A DNA stretch of 6,372 nucleotides. Origin: Mariprofundaceae bacterium (lineage in GTDB: Bacteria; Pseudomonadota; Zetaproteobacteria; Mariprofundales; Mariprofundaceae). A program made the translations under genes and the position numbers. Shown in pieces: positions 1 to 6,372 of this stretch; position 1 is the first letter of the stretch, and every line of letters starts with the position of its first letter. The stretch lies in the NCBI GenBank assembly GCA_015488125.1, contig WFOJ01000009.1:1-6372 (forward strand), written 5' to 3'. Under the pieces are notes generated by a model. It saw only the letters and a list, made by a program, of their open reading frames with translations, was not told the DNA's origin and searched no databases.

Positions 1-116
1 GATTCCTGATACTGAAAATCAACTGCTTCGCCGTAAATGGATTTGAATACGCGAAACTGTTTGCCATCGGTGGCCTTGGTAAAACCAAAACCGATATCGA
101 CACCAATTACTTGCAT
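1..116 (-). CDS. Actin-like ATPase, ParM/StbA-type, N-terminal fragment (gene continues past left edge)
   Basis: Only the first 38 codons are visible; the rest lies beyond base 1. The protein begins MQVIGVDIGFGFTKATDGKQ. The V-D-I-G-F-G-F-T-K stretch (residues 6-14) is the phosphate-1 loop of the actin/Hsp70/sugar-kinase ATPase fold, in the form usual for ParM/StbA-like bacterial actins. The following F-R-V-F-K-S-I-Y-G-E-A segment also fits that group. Such proteins polymerise with ATP to move plasmids or position cellular structures; the role here cannot be told from the fragment. The start is supported by a GGAGG ribosome binding site at 121-125, four bases upstream, and by a candidate promoter 28 bases upstream. 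It is transcribed in the same direction as the fatty-acid operon. Plasmid parM usually sits with a parR adaptor gene and a repeated parC site; no such repeats are seen upstream, and a parR could only be off-window. PilM/FtsA-like or Hsp70-like proteins are less likely alternatives. Confidence 0.72.
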   Translation of the reverse strand, partial: MQVIGVDIGFGFTKATDGKQFRVFKSIYGEAVDFQYQE

Positions 117-120
117 ACTT

Positions 121-125
121 CCTCC
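121..125 (-). promoter_or_regulatory. Ribosome binding site of the actin-like gene
   Basis: The minus strand reads GGAGGAAGTATG, a near-consensus Shine-Dalgarno sequence with four bases before the ATG at 116-114. It fixes the start of the actin-like gene. Confidence 0.75.
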
Positions 126-143
126 GCTATCTGTGATGGAGCC

Positions 144-171
144 AGCATAAGCGCCTCACTGATCTTGTCAA
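144..171 (-). promoter_or_regulatory. Candidate sigma70 promoter for the actin-like gene
   Basis: On the minus strand a perfect -35 box TTGACA (171-166) is followed, after 16 bases, by TATGCT (149-144), which matches four of six -10 bases. The expected start of transcription is near base 137, giving a leader of about 20 nt that contains the ribosome binding site. The whole element lies in the 69-bp gap after the acyl-CoA synthetase stop. It suggests the actin-like gene can be expressed independently of the fatty-acid operon. This is inferred from sequence match alone. Confidence 0.5.
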
Positions 172-185
172 ACCCGTTCATTGCT

Positions 186-2003
186 TCAAGATTTTACCCT
201 GAATGCGCTGCTCATGCTGCTGTCGTAAAGCGCTTCTGTCACATCCTGATAGCGTGCCAAAATCGCAGTCCGGCGTTGTTTCAGGGTTGGCGTCAGCAAG
301 TTGTTTTCCACCGTCCAGGGGCTATCCAGCAAGACCACGCGGCGAATTTTGGCATAGCCGGGAAACTCCCGCGTCGCCTGCTGCGCCCGTTTCAGCATGT
401 ATTGCAGCAGCGGCGGGTGTTGCAGAATATCCACCGCTTCGGGGTACTGCTGCCGCCAGCGACGGATCGCCTCAGGAGTAACGACGAGCAGCGCTGCCAG
501 CCATGGTTTACCCTCACCCACGACCAGCGCCTGATCAATCTCCGGCTCCAGCATCAGCATCGCCTCAAGATCGAGCGGACATATTTTTTCGCCATTGGAA
601 AGCACCAGAATATCCTTGATGCGACCGGTAATGCTGACATAGCCATCGTCATCCATGCACACCAGGTCGCCGGTGTGCAACCAGCCTTCCGCATCAATGG
701 CAGCGGCTGTTGCTTCGTGATTATTCCAGTAGCCCATCATCACACAAGGACTGCGCAGCAGCAATTCCCCCTGTTCACTGATGCGCGCTTCCACGCCCTG
801 AAGCAGGGTGCCGACGCTTTGTGGCCTGTTGTCGTGCAATGGATTCACAGTGGCCACGGGGCTGTGTTCCGTCAGGCCATAACCCTGCTGTAACGACAAT
901 CCGGCAGCGAGAAAAAAGCGGCCAACCTCTTTTTGCAGGGCGGCGCCGCCACAAATGGCAAAACGCATGCGCCCGCCCACTGCTTGCAACAAGGGGCGAA
1001 ACACCAGCTGCTGCCACAACGGCATCAACAGCAGGCGGGGCTGCCATCGTGCCTTACCCTGCTGATAAAGAAATGCCTGCCAACCTGTGCCTTGCGCCAT
1101 AGCAAACAAACGTTGTTGCCAGGGCGCTTTGTGCGCCAGCGCCGCCAGCGCTTTTTCGCGGATGCGTTCAAAAATACGCGGTACGGCAATCATGATCGTA
1201 GGTCGGATGGCGCGCATATCCTCACCAAGCAAGGCGATGGAGCGGGCATAGGCAACCTGCGCCCCCGCCATCATCGGCAGATAATAACCAATGGTGCGTT
1301 CCAGGGTATGTGATAAAGGCAGAAAGGAAAGAAACACATCATCACTATATACCTGAATATGCTGCAAACCCGCCCAGGCATTACTCAGGATATTGCGATG
1401 CGAAAGCATCACCCCCTTGGGTGGGCCTGTGGTACCGGAGGTATAGACAATACTGGCCAGCGTTTCCGGTCTGGCAGGATAGTGGTGTAAGCGGCCTGAA
1501 GCATTGGCCAGCCATTGCTCCACATGCACGAGATTCTTGCTGCGCGGATCCTGTAACGGTTTAATGCTTAATACGCGCAACAGGCCATTGAGTTGCGCTC
1601 GCATGGGTTGCAGGCGTTGCCATTGCTCCTGACCATTGAGCAGCAGCAGTTTACTGCCACTGTGTTGCAAAATATAGGCGATGTTTTCGGCATGATCAGC
1701 GACGTACAACGGCACCACCACCAATCCCAGCGCCAGCGCCGCCTGATCGAACATCACCCACCACGGATTATTGCCCAGCATGATGGCCACGCGGTCACCG
1801 GGGTGCAGGTCTTCCTGCTGCAGGGCCAGTTGCCAGCGATTGACGCAATGCGCCATGGTCTGCCAGTCCATGCATTGCCACTGTGCTGATGGTTGATGAT
1901 AATAATGAAAAGCAGGCGCTTCAGGTGCCAGCGCCACCCGTCGCTGGAATAACCCGGGGATGGTATGCACCTGCCCCGGCTCTATGCATTCGCTACGGCG
2001 CAT
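186..2003 (-). CDS. Long-chain acyl-CoA synthetase (AMP-forming, FAA1/COG1022 type)
   Basis: This 605-residue ligase activates fatty acids with ATP and CoA, through an acyl-adenylate, to feed beta-oxidation. All ANL-superfamily core motifs are present: the P-loop YTSGTTGPPKG (187-197), FLPLSHTLERT (227-237), the adenine-binding segment QQGYGLTEHSPV (372-383), GWLHTGDL (440-447) with the ATP-ribose Asp446, the hinge segment SITGRIKDILVLSNGEK (457-473), and the C-terminal LTPTLKQRR with catalytic Lys575. The length and the LERTIGYYLP and SNGEK signatures fit the roughly 600-aa long-chain family (COG1022) better than the shorter E. coli FadD type. No signal peptide or clear membrane helix is seen, so it is likely cytoplasmic or peripheral. 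The ATG directly follows the TAA of the fadJ-like gene (TAAATG) and has no convincing ribosome binding site of its own, so translation is probably coupled. About 12 residues extend beyond the usual C-terminal EALY ending. The exact chain-length preference is unknown. Confidence 0.93.
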   Translation of the reverse strand: MRRSECIEPGQVHTIPGLFQRRVALAPEAPAFHYYHQPSAQWQCMDWQTMAHCVNRWQLALQQEDLHPGDRVAIMLGNNPWWVMFDQAALALGLVVVPLYVADHAENIAYILQHSGSKLLLLNGQEQWQRLQPMRAQLNGLLRVLSIKPLQDPRSKNLVHVEQWLANASGRLHHYPARPETLASIVYTSGTTGPPKGVMLSHRNILSNAWAGLQHIQVYSDDVFLSFLPLSHTLERTIGYYLPMMAGAQVAYARSIALLGEDMRAIRPTIMIAVPRIFERIREKALAALAHKAPWQQRLFAMAQGTGWQAFLYQQGKARWQPRLLLMPLWQQLVFRPLLQAVGGRMRFAICGGAALQKEVGRFFLAAGLSLQQGYGLTEHSPVATVNPLHDNRPQSVGTLLQGVEARISEQGELLLRSPCVMMGYWNNHEATAAAIDAEGWLHTGDLVCMDDDGYVSITGRIKDILVLSNGEKICPLDLEAMLMLEPEIDQALVVGEGKPWLAALLVVTPEAIRRWRQQYPEAVDILQHPPLLQYMLKRAQQATREFPGYAKIRRVVLLDSPWTVENNLLTPTLKQRRTAILARYQDVTEALYDSSMSSAFRVKS

Positions 2004-4010
2004 TTATATGATCTGCCAACCGGGATGTGGCCGGAACATCGGGCCATAGCGATCCTCCAGTGTTTCCAGTCGTTGCCTGCAGGTCTCTGCACCCATGCTG
2101 GCGATAACTTGCATCGGACCGCCGCGAAAGGGCGCAAAACCGGCACCGAAAATCATGCCGGCATCACACGCGTCCGCCGAATCCACCACCTGTTCGTGCA
2201 GGCAGGCTACCGCTTCATTCAGCATGCTGAACACCAGCCGATCCTGAATATCCTGATCACCAGCCGCCGATCTGCTGTGCCAGGCAGGCCAGCGCCAGCG
2301 AGGCTCGGGGTAGCGATAAAAGCCCTGCCCGGATTTTTTACCCAGCCGTCCTGCTTCCACATGCCGGATCAGCAGCGCTGGTATTTGTTCGGCATCATCA
2401 GCCAGCAGCGTCCGTGCCACATGCAAACACACATCCAGCCCAACCTGATCTGCCAGACGCAAAGGGCCGACGGGCATGCCCCAGGCGCAGGCCAGCGCGT
2501 CGATACGCCCGATGGCAACGCCTTCTGCGGCCATGGTCATGGCCTGCATGAGGTAAGGCATGAGAATACGATTGACAAGAAAGCCCGGCTGGCTGCTGAC
2601 CACCAGCGGCAGCTTCCCCAGCTTCAGCGTCAGTGCCTGCGCCTGCTGCAACACCTGTGCATCTGTCTGCACGCCACGCACGACCTCGATCAACGGCATT
2701 TTGGCTACCGGATTAAAAAAATGCAGACCGGCCAGGCGTTGCGGCGCATCCAGTGCCTGAGCCAGCTGATGCAGGGGAATACTGGATGTATTGGTCAGCA
2801 GCAAAGCATCGTCCCGCGTTTGCTGCGCGGCATCGGCCAGCACCGCCTGCTTAATATCCTTATCTTCAAAAACAGCTTCGATCACCACATCAGCGGTGCG
2901 CAGACCATCGCCGCGCGCATCAGGCAGTAAACGATCGCTTGCCGCCTGCATTGCCGTGGCGCTGTGCAGGTGTTGGCGAAACATGGCTTTTGCCCGTGCC
3001 ATCGCCGGTGCGATGCGTTCGGCAGTGGTATCCTGCAAGCTGACCCGCAAGCCTTTCAGGGCGCACCAGGCAGCGATATCACCGCCCATCACACCTGCGC
3101 CAATCACATGCACATGCTGAAGATGACGGATATCCGCCTGCTTACCCTGCCGCTTCAGCTGCTGCCGCAGCAAAAAGCAACGCACCAGTGAGCGGGCGCT
3201 GTCGCCGGTGATCAGGCGCGCCACGGATGCCGCTTCCTCGCCATACATGCGTTGCGGCTGATCACCATGTTGGCGCCACAAGTCAATCAGTTGAAACGGT
3301 GCCGGGTAATGCGCGGCATTCAGCTTGCGTCTTGTCTGCCAGCGCAGCAAGGCGGCAACAGGTGGCCGCAGCCAGTGCTGATTGCTCCAATGATGTTGTG
3401 GCGCAGGCAGCTTGCCTTGTAGCCAGCGGGCGATGGCGCGCTGACGATGACGGGCGGGCACAACCTCCTGCACCAGGCCCAGTTGTTTAGCCTGACGGGC
3501 ACTGAGCTGACGGCCTGTCAGCATCAGTGGCAGAGCCCTCCAGCCGCCGATCAGTTGTGTGGCCCGCACGCTGCCACCAAAGCCAGGGTGAATACCAAGC
3601 TTCACCTCAGGAAAGCCCAGGCGTGTGCGCTCATCATCAGTGGCCAGCCGCACATCGCAGGCCAGCGCCAGCTCAAGGCCGCCGCCAAGGCAGAAACCAT
3701 CGATCCATGCCAGCGTGCGGCAGGGCAATGCTTCAAGCTGGCGGAAAACGGCCTGCGCCTGCAACATCCAGCTTTCAGCCTGCTGTGCATCTTCCACATG
3801 GGTAAAGGCTTCAATATCAGCGCCGGCAATAAAGCCCGATGCCTTGGCTGAGGCAATCACCAGGGCGTCAGGGGGGGATTGCTGCCATTGTTGCAGCAGT
3901 TCCTGCAATTCTTCAAGGACTGCCGGTGTCAGCGTATTGGTCTGACGATCAACACAATCAAGCCATAACATCGTCCAGCCATGATCGGTTTTGACTTGCC
4001 AGTTATGCAT
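2004..4010 (-). CDS. fadJ: Fatty oxidation complex alpha subunit, FadJ/FadB-like: enoyl-CoA hydratase / 3-hydroxyacyl-CoA dehydrogenase
   Basis: This bifunctional beta-oxidation enzyme of 668 residues hydrates trans-2-enoyl-CoA and then oxidises L-3-hydroxyacyl-CoA with NAD+. The N-terminal crotonase domain (about 1-190) has the oxyanion-hole segment FIAGADIEAF (60-69), GFCLGGGLELALACD (105-119) with catalytic Glu113, and FPEVKLGIHPGFGG (133-146) with the second catalytic Glu135. The dehydrogenase has a Rossmann motif, VIGAGVMGGDIA (302-313), the catalytic His430 in LHFFNPV, Glu442 in LIEVV, and VNRI (479-482). Two C-terminal helical domains follow (about 475-568 and 588-668), the second with GFAPFRGGP. 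It is some 45 residues shorter than E. coli FadJ (about 714), yet no catalytic motif is lost. Its ATG overlaps the thiolase stop by 8 nt (ATGCATAA), with a weak GGTGG ribosome binding site six bases upstream. Thiolase-first order matches the fadIJ rather than the fadBA arrangement, which is why fadJ is preferred, but the FadB/FadJ split is not firm here. Confidence 0.93.
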   Translation of the reverse strand: MHNWQVKTDHGWTMLWLDCVDRQTNTLTPAVLEELQELLQQWQQSPPDALVIASAKASGFIAGADIEAFTHVEDAQQAESWMLQAQAVFRQLEALPCRTLAWIDGFCLGGGLELALACDVRLATDDERTRLGFPEVKLGIHPGFGGSVRATQLIGGWRALPLMLTGRQLSARQAKQLGLVQEVVPARHRQRAIARWLQGKLPAPQHHWSNQHWLRPPVAALLRWQTRRKLNAAHYPAPFQLIDLWRQHGDQPQRMYGEEAASVARLITGDSARSLVRCFLLRQQLKRQGKQADIRHLQHVHVIGAGVMGGDIAAWCALKGLRVSLQDTTAERIAPAMARAKAMFRQHLHSATAMQAASDRLLPDARGDGLRTADVVIEAVFEDKDIKQAVLADAAQQTRDDALLLTNTSSIPLHQLAQALDAPQRLAGLHFFNPVAKMPLIEVVRGVQTDAQVLQQAQALTLKLGKLPLVVSSQPGFLVNRILMPYLMQAMTMAAEGVAIGRIDALACAWGMPVGPLRLADQVGLDVCLHVARTLLADDAEQIPALLIRHVEAGRLGKKSGQGFYRYPEPRWRWPAWHSRSAAGDQDIQDRLVFSMLNEAVACLHEQVVDSADACDAGMIFGAGFAPFRGGPMQVIASMGAETCRQRLETLEDRYGPMFRPHPGWQII

Positions 4011-5262
4011 CGCGCACCACCATCATGCTACCTCCCTGGCCACCGCCAATGCATAGCGTCGCTATGCCGCGCTGCCATTGTTCCCGTTGCAATACCCGCA
4101 AGGTATGCAATACCAGCCGTGCGCCGGTTGCGCCCACCGGATGCCCCATGGCAATCGCGCCACCATCTGCATTCAGGCGTTGTTCATCCGGCATCCAATC
4201 CATTTGCTGTTGCCACTGTGCCAGACAGGCCAGTACCTGCGCAGCAAACGCTTCATTGATTTCCCAGTAGTCCACATCCTGATGGCGTAACTGCATATGC
4301 GCCAGCAACTGATTGCTGGCAGATACCGGGCCAAGCCCCATCAGCTCAGGTTCCAGCGCCGCCCAGGCGCAGCCTGCGATACGCCCCAGTACAGGCAGCC
4401 GATCACGTTCCACCGCCGTCTCACTGGCCAGCAACAATACCGCCGCACCATCGCTGACCTGCGAACTATTGCCCGCTGTCACCAGGCCATACGGCGGTTC
4501 AAACACAGGATTCAGCGTTGCCAGTTTCTCCAGCGTGGAATCAGCACGCAGGCCATCATCAGCCGTCAACAACTGACCATCATCGGTGAACAGCGGGACG
4601 ATTTCTTCACTTAAATGATGCTGCTCGACAGCAGCAGCCAGACGCTGATGACTGCGCACAGCGAAGCTGTCCATCTGTTGACGGGAAATAGCAAAACGCT
4701 CAGCCAGCAACTCTGCGGTACTGCCCATGGTAAGGCCGATAAGCGGATCGCGCAAACCACGCAGCAAGCTGATCACCGGCAGCAACATGGCAGGCCGTAA
4801 AGCCGCCAGCAGGCGCATGCGAGCCATTAGCGAGCGTGCTCGCTGCCACCGCCCCAGCCAGGCAACCAGCTCTGTTTTCCATAGCAAAGGGGCCCGGCTC
4901 ATGGCTTCACAACCACCGGCCAACACCAGATCGGCACGACCCAGCTGAATGTCTTTACAGGCACAATCCAGCGCCTGCATGCCGGAGGCGCAGTTGCGCT
5001 GCACTGTCCAGGCAGGTGTTTGCACATCGCAACCCAGCCGCAAGGCGAGAACGCGGGCGATATTGGCTTCATCCGGCGAAGGCATCACGCAACCCATGAT
5101 GACCTCGTCAATCGCTGTTGGCATAATGGACAGTCGCTGCAACAACGGCCTGGTCGCCTGCAAGGCCAGCTCACTGGCACTGAATGCTCCCGGAAGGTTA
5201 CGAGATTTCAGAAACGGGGTGCGCGCGCCATCGACCACGAACACCGGCGGAAGGTTTCCCAT
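4003..5262 (-). CDS. fadI: 3-ketoacyl-CoA thiolase / acetyl-CoA C-acyltransferase, FadI-like
   Basis: This 419-residue thiolase probably forms the beta subunit of a fatty oxidation complex with the downstream FadJ-like protein, cleaving 3-ketoacyl-CoA to acetyl-CoA and a shortened acyl-CoA. The nucleophile is Cys91 in QRNCASGMQALD. The other active-site elements are NEAFAAQ (336-342), His374 in GHPVGATG (373-380) and Cys404 in CIGGGQGG (404-411). Between about residues 128 and 180 it carries a basic and hydrophobic insertion ending in LTMGSTAELLAERF. This resembles the loop of FadI and mitochondrial HADHB that is linked to membrane association and is absent from short FadA/AtoB thiolases. However, NEAF and CIGGG are FadA/AtoB-like, whereas E. 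coli FadI has HEAF and CAAGG, so the fadI symbol is by resemblance and gene order. It is the first gene of the operon; an AGGAGG site five bases upstream fixes the start. An acetyl-CoA acetyltransferase role is the main alternative. Confidence 0.92.
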   Translation of the reverse strand: MGNLPPVFVVDGARTPFLKSRNLPGAFSASELALQATRPLLQRLSIMPTAIDEVIMGCVMPSPDEANIARVLALRLGCDVQTPAWTVQRNCASGMQALDCACKDIQLGRADLVLAGGCEAMSRAPLLWKTELVAWLGRWQRARSLMARMRLLAALRPAMLLPVISLLRGLRDPLIGLTMGSTAELLAERFAISRQQMDSFAVRSHQRLAAAVEQHHLSEEIVPLFTDDGQLLTADDGLRADSTLEKLATLNPVFEPPYGLVTAGNSSQVSDGAAVLLLASETAVERDRLPVLGRIAGCAWAALEPELMGLGPVSASNQLLAHMQLRHQDVDYWEINEAFAAQVLACLAQWQQQMDWMPDEQRLNADGGAIAMGHPVGATGARLVLHTLRVLQREQWQRGIATLCIGGGQGGSMMVVRDA

Positions 5263-5267
5263 GGCAG

Positions 5268-5273
5268 CCTCCT
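5268..5273 (-). promoter_or_regulatory. Ribosome binding site of the thiolase gene
   Basis: The minus strand reads AGGAGG, then five bases, then the ATG at 5262-5260. It is a full consensus Shine-Dalgarno sequence, the strongest in the window, and fits the first gene of a coupled operon. Confidence 0.8.
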
Positions 5274-5295
5274 GGGGGGATTGACGAACTTCAGA

Positions 5296-5313
5296 TCACA
5301 CCTGCAAGGGTGA
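5296..5313 (-). promoter_or_regulatory. Imperfect 18-bp palindrome in the operon leader, possible operator
   Basis: The minus strand reads TCACCCTTGCAGGTGTGA. TCAC/GTGA arms flank a TGCA centre, and 14 of the 18 bases are symmetric. It lies about 40 bases downstream of the expected transcription start and about 33 bases upstream of the thiolase ATG. A dimeric repressor of the TetR or GntR kind could bind it, as FadR/PsrA-type regulators do in other bacteria, but it does not match an operator I know. A chance palindrome is quite possible. Confidence 0.25.
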
Positions 5314-5357
5314 GCAAAACCCTCCTGACTGTCAACCAACAGCCGTCATTCAGGTGC

Positions 5358-5386
5358 AGGATAAAACAGGGCTATTTGCATGACAA
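5358..5386 (-). promoter_or_regulatory. Candidate sigma70 promoter of the fatty-acid degradation operon
   Basis: On the minus strand TTGTCA (5386-5381, five of six -35 bases) is followed by exactly 17 bases and TATCCT (5363-5358, four of six -10 bases, including both outer Ts). It lies just after the hsdR stop codon and would give a leader of roughly 90 nt. It is the best-spaced pair in the 139-bp intergenic region. Read-through from the restriction gene cannot be excluded, because no convincing terminator separates them. Confidence 0.45.
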
Positions 5387-5401
5387 GCCTAAAATGCCGG
5401 A

Positions 5402-6372
5402 TCAACCGTCACTTTCGCGCCTGACCTGCTCGATAAGATCCCCGGCTACATCCCTGGTCAGCATTTCATACACAACGGTCAGAAACAGATTACGCGTCAT
5501 CTCATCGCCCAGCAGGCGTTTGGCCATCTTCTGATGTGAGCCCATCGCTTCGACAATAGCGCGGCTTGCGGCGGATGGGAGGTCAGCCTTCATGGCCTGC
5601 TCCATCGGATTGTTGCGCACCTGATCCATGACCATCTCGTTGCCGCGCAGTTTCTCGCTGATATGTACAGCAAACGCCACCTTGTCCTTGTCGGTCACTT
5701 CCTGGCCGAAGGTCTCGTTGAGCCTTTCGATCAATTCCGCCAGATAGGCACGTTCACGATCTCTGGGATCACGGCCTCCCGTGCCCTTGTTCGGTTGTAG
5801 CGCATCCTCCTCCCGCACTTCCAATGTCTCACGCATTTCGCCCTGATACCATAGTTTATAGTGCGTCATGCGCAGACCGCTTATATCCACCTCCTCAGGT
5901 GTTGCGCCCTTCAGCCGCTTCTTGAGCAGCCTTGCGAAGGCGGCAAATGCCTCCAGCTCCGCATCTCCGAACTCGATGAGCTGGGCGCAGTATTCATAGG
6001 CACGCACGAACTTGGACAATCCTTCGCTGAAGATCAGCAGCTCATCCCGCGCCCTGGTATGTTCAGCGCGACGGGCATTGGCTTTTTTCGCGCCTTCTTC
6101 ATCGCCGTTGCGCCTGGCCGCCTGGAATTCCCGCTCACAACGTTCAATCGCGTCATTGAGCATTTTCATGCGTCCATTGAAGCGATCCGTGGCGGCCTGA
6201 GTCAGTGCATAGAGCCTGGCATGGGAAGGATTGGGCGCGGTAATGGCAAGGCCGAACTGACGAACCTCTTCATCCTCGTACATCAGCATCTCGTCCAGCC
6301 GGGCTTTCATGTCATAGACGATATTCGGATTCTGAATATCGGATATTCTGGCGTCTTTGTAATAGCGCCTGA
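5402..6372 (-). CDS. hsdR: Type I restriction endonuclease subunit R (HsdR), C-terminal part; start lies beyond right edge
   Basis: The frame is open to the window edge, so the ATG at 6310-6308 is internal and the visible part is 322 residues, with the TGA at 5404-5402. HsdR is the motor and nuclease subunit of type I restriction complexes; with HsdM and HsdS it translocates and cuts unmodified DNA. The nuclease and helicase domains are not in the window. What is seen is the C-terminal helical region thought to dock onto the methyltransferase. Numbered from the first visible codon, it has NPNIVYDMKARLDE (14-27), the FVRAYEYCAQLIEF helix (121-134), a GGRD segment (198-201), ELIERLNETFG (212-222) and HQKMAKRLL (279-287). 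These correspond in order to the conserved C-terminal blocks of HsdR proteins as I know them. Residues about 65-120 are highly charged and probably a long helix. hsdM and hsdS would be expected upstream, off the right edge. Trp and Gln are much rarer than in the operon proteins. Confidence 0.82.
   Translation of the reverse strand, partial: RRYYKDARISDIQNPNIVYDMKARLDEMLMYEDEEVRQFGLAITAPNPSHARLYALTQAATDRFNGRMKMLNDAIERCEREFQAARRNGDEEGAKKANARRAEHTRARDELLIFSEGLSKFVRAYEYCAQLIEFGDAELEAFAAFARLLKKRLKGATPEEVDISGLRMTHYKLWYQGEMRETLEVREEDALQPNKGTGGRDPRDRERAYLAELIERLNETFGQEVTDKDKVAFAVHISEKLRGNEMVMDQVRNNPMEQAMKADLPSAASRAIVEAMGSHQKMAKRLLGDEMTRNLFLTVVYEMLTRDVAGDLIEQVRRESDG

Noticed and set aside
117..185. 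Terminator or parC-like direct repeats between the synthetase and the actin-like gene
   Set aside because: No stem with a following T-run and no repeated unit could be found in the 69 bases.
111..893. 260-codon plus-strand open frame
   Set aside because: It is antisense to the acyl-CoA synthetase. The protein is rich in His, Gln and Arg without any domain and has no ribosome binding site of note.
1965..2930. 321-codon plus-strand open frame
   Set aside because: It is antisense to the fadJ-like gene, which has full domain support. The translation shows no recognisable motif, and long antisense frames are common opposite GC-rich genes.
5307..5335. Perfect TTGACA (5335-5330, minus strand) as an alternative -35 box for the operon
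   Set aside because: At spacings of 16-18 bases the -10 positions read TCACCC, CACCCT or ACCCTT, which match TATAAT poorly. The upstream TTGTCA/TATCCT pair is better.
5367..5390. Possible hairpin GGCT...AGCC followed by CTGTTTT as an hsdR terminator
   Set aside because: The stem is only four base pairs with a 12-base loop, and it overlaps the candidate promoter. It is too weak to call a terminator.
6308..6310. ATG as the true start of a separate 302-residue gene
   Set aside because: The same frame stays open upstream to the window edge and encodes the conserved NPNIVYD lead-in of the HsdR C-terminal region. The ATG is therefore internal.

Overview
The window comes from a bacterial chromosome, most likely a proteobacterium of moderate-to-high GC. 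The pointers are a fadIJ-style beta-oxidation operon with the thiolase gene first, a proteobacterial COG1022-type acyl-CoA synthetase, strong AGGAGG-type ribosome binding sites and sigma70-like promoter candidates. The species cannot be fixed from the sequence. All five recognisable genes lie on the minus strand, so transcription runs from right to left. I see no gene on the plus strand; the long plus-strand reading frames are antisense shadows.

In transcription order: (1) 6372-5402 is the C-terminal part of a type I restriction enzyme R subunit (HsdR), whose start lies beyond the right edge. (2) 5401-5263 is a 139-bp intergenic region holding a candidate promoter, an imperfect 18-bp palindrome and a strong ribosome binding site. 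(3) 5262-186 is a tight three-gene fatty-acid degradation operon. It encodes a FadI-like thiolase (419 aa), a FadJ/FadB-like enoyl-CoA hydratase/3-hydroxyacyl-CoA dehydrogenase (668 aa) and a long-chain acyl-CoA synthetase (605 aa). The first pair overlaps by 8 nt and the second pair abuts exactly (TAAATG). (4) 185-117 is a 69-bp gap containing a good sigma70-like promoter candidate. (5) 116-1 is the start of an actin-like ATPase gene of the ParM/StbA type, which runs off the left edge.

The operon logic is clear. The synthetase activates fatty acids to acyl-CoA. The FadJ-like protein hydrates the enoyl-CoA and oxidises the 3-hydroxyacyl-CoA. The thiolase cleaves off acetyl-CoA. The acyl-CoA dehydrogenase (FadE-type) needed for the first oxidation is not in the window. 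The restriction subunit and the actin-like protein have no evident functional link to fatty-acid oxidation.

I found no RNA gene, CRISPR array, insertion sequence, att site or frameshift. Nothing here compels the idea of an undescribed system. The most open items are the actin-like gene at the left edge, the unusual feature mix of the thiolase, and the regulatory sequence ahead of the operon.
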